Origin: an uncultured Prevotellaceae bacterium
GTDB lineage: Bacteria > Bacteroidota > Bacteroidia > Bacteroidales > Muribaculaceae
Reading direction: 5' to 3'
Length of the DNA stretch: 17,176 nucleotides
Assembly (NCBI GenBank): GCA_946055125.1
Contig: CAMGFF010000014.1
Coordinates: 1 to 17,176, forward strand
Shown here: positions 14,648 to 17,176 of the stretch, piece after piece
Layout of the letters: every line of letters starts with the position of its first letter
Numbering within the stretch: the first letter of the stretch is position 1
Position numbers and translations under genes: made by a program
The notes under the pieces: model-generated
Databases searched by the model: none
The model's input: the letters and a program-made list of their open reading frames with translations, nothing else
Told to the model about the DNA's origin: nothing

Positions 14648-14663
14648 AAAAAATAGAAGAAAT

Positions 14664-15563
14664 ATGCCCAGCACGCAACCCCACATATCGTCCACGCAAG
14701 TAGCCAGAGCTGAGGCTCTGCCCACCGACTCTGTCGATTCCCTCACCGCCGCCGAGTCCAAGTATGAGCCTCGGTTCGACACCGCTTTCCCCGATTCCTC
14801 AGGAAACGACAGCTCTATACTGCGCCCCGACTGCGCCCCGGTGATGACCGCGCCCCAAGCCACTGTCCCAGCCACGCCGCGACACATCTCGCCCCTGGCC
14901 GACAATGGCTCAATGCTCCTGGTGCTGGCTGTGGTTTTCATCACCACCGTGAGCTACCGCAAGGGATATAAGTATGTGGCCGACTTCTTCCACAACATCT
15001 CCTCAGTGCGTGAACGCCAGAATCTCTTCGAGGACCACACCGTGAATGAAACCCAGATTATGACGGCCCTTACCGCCAACACCTGCATCTTCGAGGCCAT
15101 TTTGCTCTACATCGCATTCCGTCTTTTCTACCCCTCGGCCTCTCCTGCCGCCACGCCGGTCACGGGCTTTATTCTTGCCCTCTCGGCATTCACCGGCCTC
15201 TACCACATCGCCATGCTTGCCCTGTGCTGGCTGCTCGGATTCATCTTCTCCGACAAGGCTTCAACCACCCTGTGGCTCGATGGCGTGAAGGCCTCCACGT
15301 CGATGCTCGGCGTGCTGCTGGCTCCCATCACATTCACAATCCTCATCTTTCCACAATTCACTCTCACAGGGCTTTTTATTGCAATTTTTCTATACTTCTT
15401 AGCCCGATTGGTAGTAATTTACAAGGCTTTTAGAATTTTTTACAACAATCTGCAATCGTCGCTTTATTTTATTTTGTATCTTTGCAGCGTGGAATTTGTA
15501 CCTGTAATTCTCTCCCTTGCAGGGGCAATGAATTTATGTAGAATTTTACATGTGGGATTATAG
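14664..15563 (+). CDS. DUF4271 integral membrane protein
   Basis: This 299-residue protein matches the Bacteroidota DUF4271 family, whose function is unknown. Residues 1 to about 85 are a polar, disordered, Ser/Thr/Pro-rich N-terminus. From about residue 90 there are six or so membrane helices, beginning with MLLVLAVVFITTVSY. The cytoplasmic segment after the first helix (FFHNISSVRERQNLFEDHTVNET) is typical of the family. The reading frame is open further upstream, but the ATG at 14664 is preferred because the earlier region overlaps the fusion gene in another frame. The gene order DUF4271-hemD-rnpA-yidD is a recurrent Bacteroidota arrangement. The last 60 or so codons are strikingly AT-rich compared with the rest and contain a promoter for hemD. 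Confidence 0.85.
   Translation: MPSTQPHISSTQVARAEALPTDSVDSLTAAESKYEPRFDTAFPDSSGNDSSILRPDCAPVMTAPQATVPATPRHISPLADNGSMLLVLAVVFITTVSYRKGYKYVADFFHNISSVRERQNLFEDHTVNETQIMTALTANTCIFEAILLYIAFRLFYPSASPAATPVTGFILALSAFTGLYHIAMLALCWLLGFIFSDKASTTLWLDGVKASTSMLGVLLAPITFTILIFPQFTLTGLFIAIFLYFLARLVVIYKAFRIFYNNLQSSLYFILYLCSVEFVPVILSLAGAMNLCRILHVGL
15477..15484 (+). promoter_or_regulatory. Candidate -7 box for hemD-rnpA-yidD inside the DUF4271 gene
   Basis: TATCTTTG followed by CAG matches TAnnTTTG exactly. It lies within the 3' end of the DUF4271 frame, so hemD would have a leader of about 165 nt. No clear TTTG is seen 19-21 bases upstream. The surrounding AT-rich sequence supports a promoter role. Confidence 0.5.
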
Positions 15564-15655
15564 ACTGACACTTCTTTTTCAATCGTTTTGTGGGGGAGAA
15601 TGCAATCTATTCTATCACATCAATCATCAAAAAAACTTAGTAGTTCATTACAACA

Positions 15656-16411
15656 GTGAAGATTAAGAAGATTCTGGTTTCGCAGCCGAAGCCGTCGTCC
15701 GACAAGTCGCCATATTTCGACATCGCACAAAAATACAATGTCGAAATCGTGTTTCGCCCTTTCATAAAGGTCGAGGGACTCTCTTCGAGGGAATTCCGCC
15801 AGCAAAAAGTTTCTATCCACGATTTCTCGGCCGTGATCTTCACGGCTCGTACTGCAATCGACCACTACTTCCGCCTGTGTGAGGAGATGCGTTACAATAT
15901 CCCCGACACCATGAAGTATTTCTGCACCTCCGAGGCTATCGCTCTTTATCTGCAAAAATACATCATCTACCGCAAGCGCAAAATTTTCTTCGGAACTTCG
16001 GGTAAGCTCGACGACCCCGACTTGCTCAAGGCTCTCAACAAGCACGGCAAGGAGAAATTCCTTTTCCCTATCAGCGACGTGCATAAGGACAACCTCAGTG
16101 TGCTCGACGACAACAAAATCGACTACACTAAGGCCGTGATGTATCGAACCGTGAGCAACGACTTCGGCCCCGATGAGAAGTTCGACTACGACGTTATCCT
16201 GTTCTTCAGCCCCGCAGGTATCAACTCCCTGCTCAAGAACTTCCCCGACTTCAACCAGGAAAAGGTGGCCATAGGCTGCCTCGGAGCCGCCACAGCTCAG
16301 GCCGTGACCGATGCCGGTCTGCGCCTCGACATTCAGGCCCCATCGCCAAAAGCCCCCTCGATGACTGCCGCACTCGACCTCTTCCTCAAGGAGAATTTAG
16401 ATAAAGAATAA
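15656..16411 (+). CDS. hemD: Uroporphyrinogen-III synthase
   Basis: This 251-residue cytoplasmic enzyme cyclises hydroxymethylbilane to uroporphyrinogen III, the branch-point of haem, cobalamin and related tetrapyrroles. HemD sequences diverge widely, but this one matches the Bacteroidota type: an opening KILVSQPKPSSDKSPY, FRPFIKVEGLSSREFRQQKV, then VHKDNL, AVMYRTVSND, FSPAGINSLLKNFPDF and IGCLGAATAQAVTDAGL. These form two alpha/beta domains, with the conserved YRT and FSPAG elements in the second half. The start is the GTG at 15656, which gives the normal N-terminus; no in-frame ATG fits. No other hem genes are adjacent. It is followed by rnpA after 34 bases. Confidence 0.92.
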   Translation: MKIKKILVSQPKPSSDKSPYFDIAQKYNVEIVFRPFIKVEGLSSREFRQQKVSIHDFSAVIFTARTAIDHYFRLCEEMRYNIPDTMKYFCTSEAIALYLQKYIIYRKRKIFFGTSGKLDDPDLLKALNKHGKEKFLFPISDVHKDNLSVLDDNKIDYTKAVMYRTVSNDFGPDEKFDYDVILFFSPAGINSLLKNFPDFNQEKVAIGCLGAATAQAVTDAGLRLDIQAPSPKAPSMTAALDLFLKENLDKE

Positions 16412-16445
16412 ATTTTTCACAACACTCACCATAATAGCACCCATC

Positions 16446-16865
16446 GTGGAGTCGTTCCGACTATACAAGCATGAGAAACTTTGCAGCCGCACGGCCGTGA
16501 ACTTACTCTTCAGCGACGGAAAGTCGGAATTCGCCTATCCGCTCCGGGTGGTGTATCGCATAGTGCCCGGTGCCACAGCATCGGGCGCTCGCTTTCTTAT
16601 CACCATTCCCAAGAAAAAAGTGCGCACCGCCGTGGGCCGCGTGCTCATGCGCCGCCGCATTCGCGAAGCCTACCGCCTCAACCGCAGCGTCCTCCTCCCG
16701 GCCCTCGCCGAGAAAGGGATAGCCCTTGAGATGGCTTTCATCTACCTCGACCGCGAGCTGAAGCCCTACGCCAAGATTGAGGACCGCCTGCGCACCGTCC
16801 TCACCCGCATCGCCACCATCGTCACCACCGAGCCGGCGCCCCACGAAGAAGCCACACAGCAATGA
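16446..16865 (+). CDS. rnpA: Ribonuclease P protein component
   Basis: This 139-residue basic protein binds the RNase P RNA and helps remove 5' leaders from tRNA precursors. The opening FRLYKHEKLCSRTAVNLLF, the aromatic/basic AYPLRVVYR and the core FLITIPKKKVRTAVGRVLMRRRIREAYRLNR are characteristic. The usual RNR motif (RNRxKRxxRE) reads RVLMRRRIRE here, so the asparagine is absent although the arginine cluster remains. The protein is slightly longer than usual owing to a polar C-terminal tail (about 120-139). The start is the GTG at 16446. The stop overlaps the yidD start in ATGA. No rpmH lies upstream; the place beside hemD rather than dnaA is usual for this phylum. Confidence 0.93.
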   Translation: MESFRLYKHEKLCSRTAVNLLFSDGKSEFAYPLRVVYRIVPGATASGARFLITIPKKKVRTAVGRVLMRRRIREAYRLNRSVLLPALAEKGIALEMAFIYLDRELKPYAKIEDRLRTVLTRIATIVTTEPAPHEEATQQ

Positions 16866-17083
16866 GAAAGCTCATCACCACATTGCTCATTCTGCCCATT
16901 CGCTTCTATCGCGCGTGCATCTCGCCGTTGTTCCCGCCGGCATGCCGCTACGTGCCCACCTGCAGCCAGTATGCCACCGAAGCCATCACCAAGCACGGCC
17001 CCGTGCGAGGCCTCTGGCTCGCCCTAAAGCGCCTCCTGCGCTGCCACCCCTGGGGCGGCAGCGGCTACGACCCCGTCCCCTAA
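16862..17083 (+). CDS. yidD: Membrane protein insertion efficiency factor
   Basis: This 73-residue protein aids YidC-dependent insertion of membrane proteins and sits at the inner face of the membrane. An amphipathic or weakly hydrophobic N-terminus (LITTLLILPIRFYRACISPL) leads to the three conserved cysteine regions: PACRYVPTCSQYATEAI, HGPVRGLWLALKRLLRCHPW and GGSGYDPVP. The length and C-terminal DPVP are typical. It overlaps rnpA by four bases, the near-universal rnpA-yidD pairing, so the two are translationally coupled. No terminator hairpin is visible after it before the repeat at the window end. Confidence 0.96.
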   Translation: MRKLITTLLILPIRFYRACISPLFPPACRYVPTCSQYATEAITKHGPVRGLWLALKRLLRCHPWGGSGYDPVP

Positions 17084-17121
17084 CCCCCAACAACAACAAA
17101 TATCCCATTAACAAATACCTC

Positions 17122-17176
17122 AACCCCTAACTCCTCCCTCCTAACTAATAACTCCTAACTAATAACTCCTAACTAA
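17122..17176. repeat. Tandem 14-bp repeat after yidD, cut by the window edge
   Basis: The unit TAACTAATAACTCC occurs at 17142-17155 and 17156-17169, and half a unit more runs to the edge. Related words (CTAACTCC, CTCCCTCC) precede it from about 17126. Read on the other strand the units are GTTAGGA and GTTATTA heptads, the same family as the inverted array at 6133-6260. Confidence 0.75.

Noticed and set aside
14505..14663. Upstream extension of the DUF4271 gene
   Set aside because: It overlaps the end of the PdxB-LOG gene in another frame and contains the intercistronic hairpin; the ATG at 14664 is more reasonable.

Overview
The window is chromosomal DNA from a member of the Bacteroidales, perhaps Muribaculaceae. 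Three things suggest this. Promoters follow the Bacteroidota pattern (TTTG or TTG, a gap of about 19-21 bases, then TAnnTTTG). Shine-Dalgarno sequences are almost absent. The gene set includes DUF1573, DUF4271 and DUF6427-like proteins and the order DUF4271-hemD-rnpA-yidD. Coding regions are GC-rich and intergenic regions AT-rich. The family-level placement is an inference. Most genes are core metabolism; I see no prophage, IS element, CRISPR array, rRNA or tRNA.

Layout: (1) 1-1361, minus: a cstA-type carbon starvation/peptide transporter cut by the window edge. (2) A divergent promoter region, then ansA (1619-2656), a cytoplasmic asparaginase. (3) 2657-3076 has no protein gene that I accept. 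It holds a convincing minus-strand small RNA unit (promoter, about 65-75 nt, hairpin terminator with U tail) and the promoter of the next operon. (4) 3077-4245: two overlapping DUF1573 genes. (5) 4312-5400: meaB/argK GTPase, converging on (6) an unknown 183-residue protein (5417-5968, minus). (7) 5969-6606 has no protein gene. It holds the minus-strand promoter of the unknown gene, a terminator-like hairpin, an inverted array of degenerate 7-bp repeats, and a promoter followed by a structured RNA of about 190 nt ending in a strong intrinsic terminator. (8) 6607-7959: MATE-family efflux pump. (9) 8200-10690: serine acetyltransferase and a THUMP-type rRNA methyltransferase with an 8-base overlap. 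(10) 10752-15563: purD, a membrane protein, a PdxB-LOG fusion and a DUF4271 membrane protein, all co-directional. (11) 15656-17083: hemD, rnpA, yidD. (12) The end is intergenic with a 14-bp tandem repeat built from the same 7-bp words as region 7.

How the genes connect: cysE supplies O-acetylserine for cysteine, purD acts in purine synthesis, pdxB in pyridoxal phosphate synthesis and hemD in tetrapyrrole synthesis. MeaB supports the B12-dependent methylmalonyl-CoA mutase. RnpA (tRNA 5' processing) and YidD (membrane protein insertion) form the usual translation-linked pair.

The best candidates for something undescribed are the PdxB-LOG fusion (13009-14592), the minus-strand small RNA (about 2787-2860) and the structured RNA before the MATE gene (about 6357-6546). 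All RNA structures were folded by eye. Functions were assigned by recognising motifs, not by database search.
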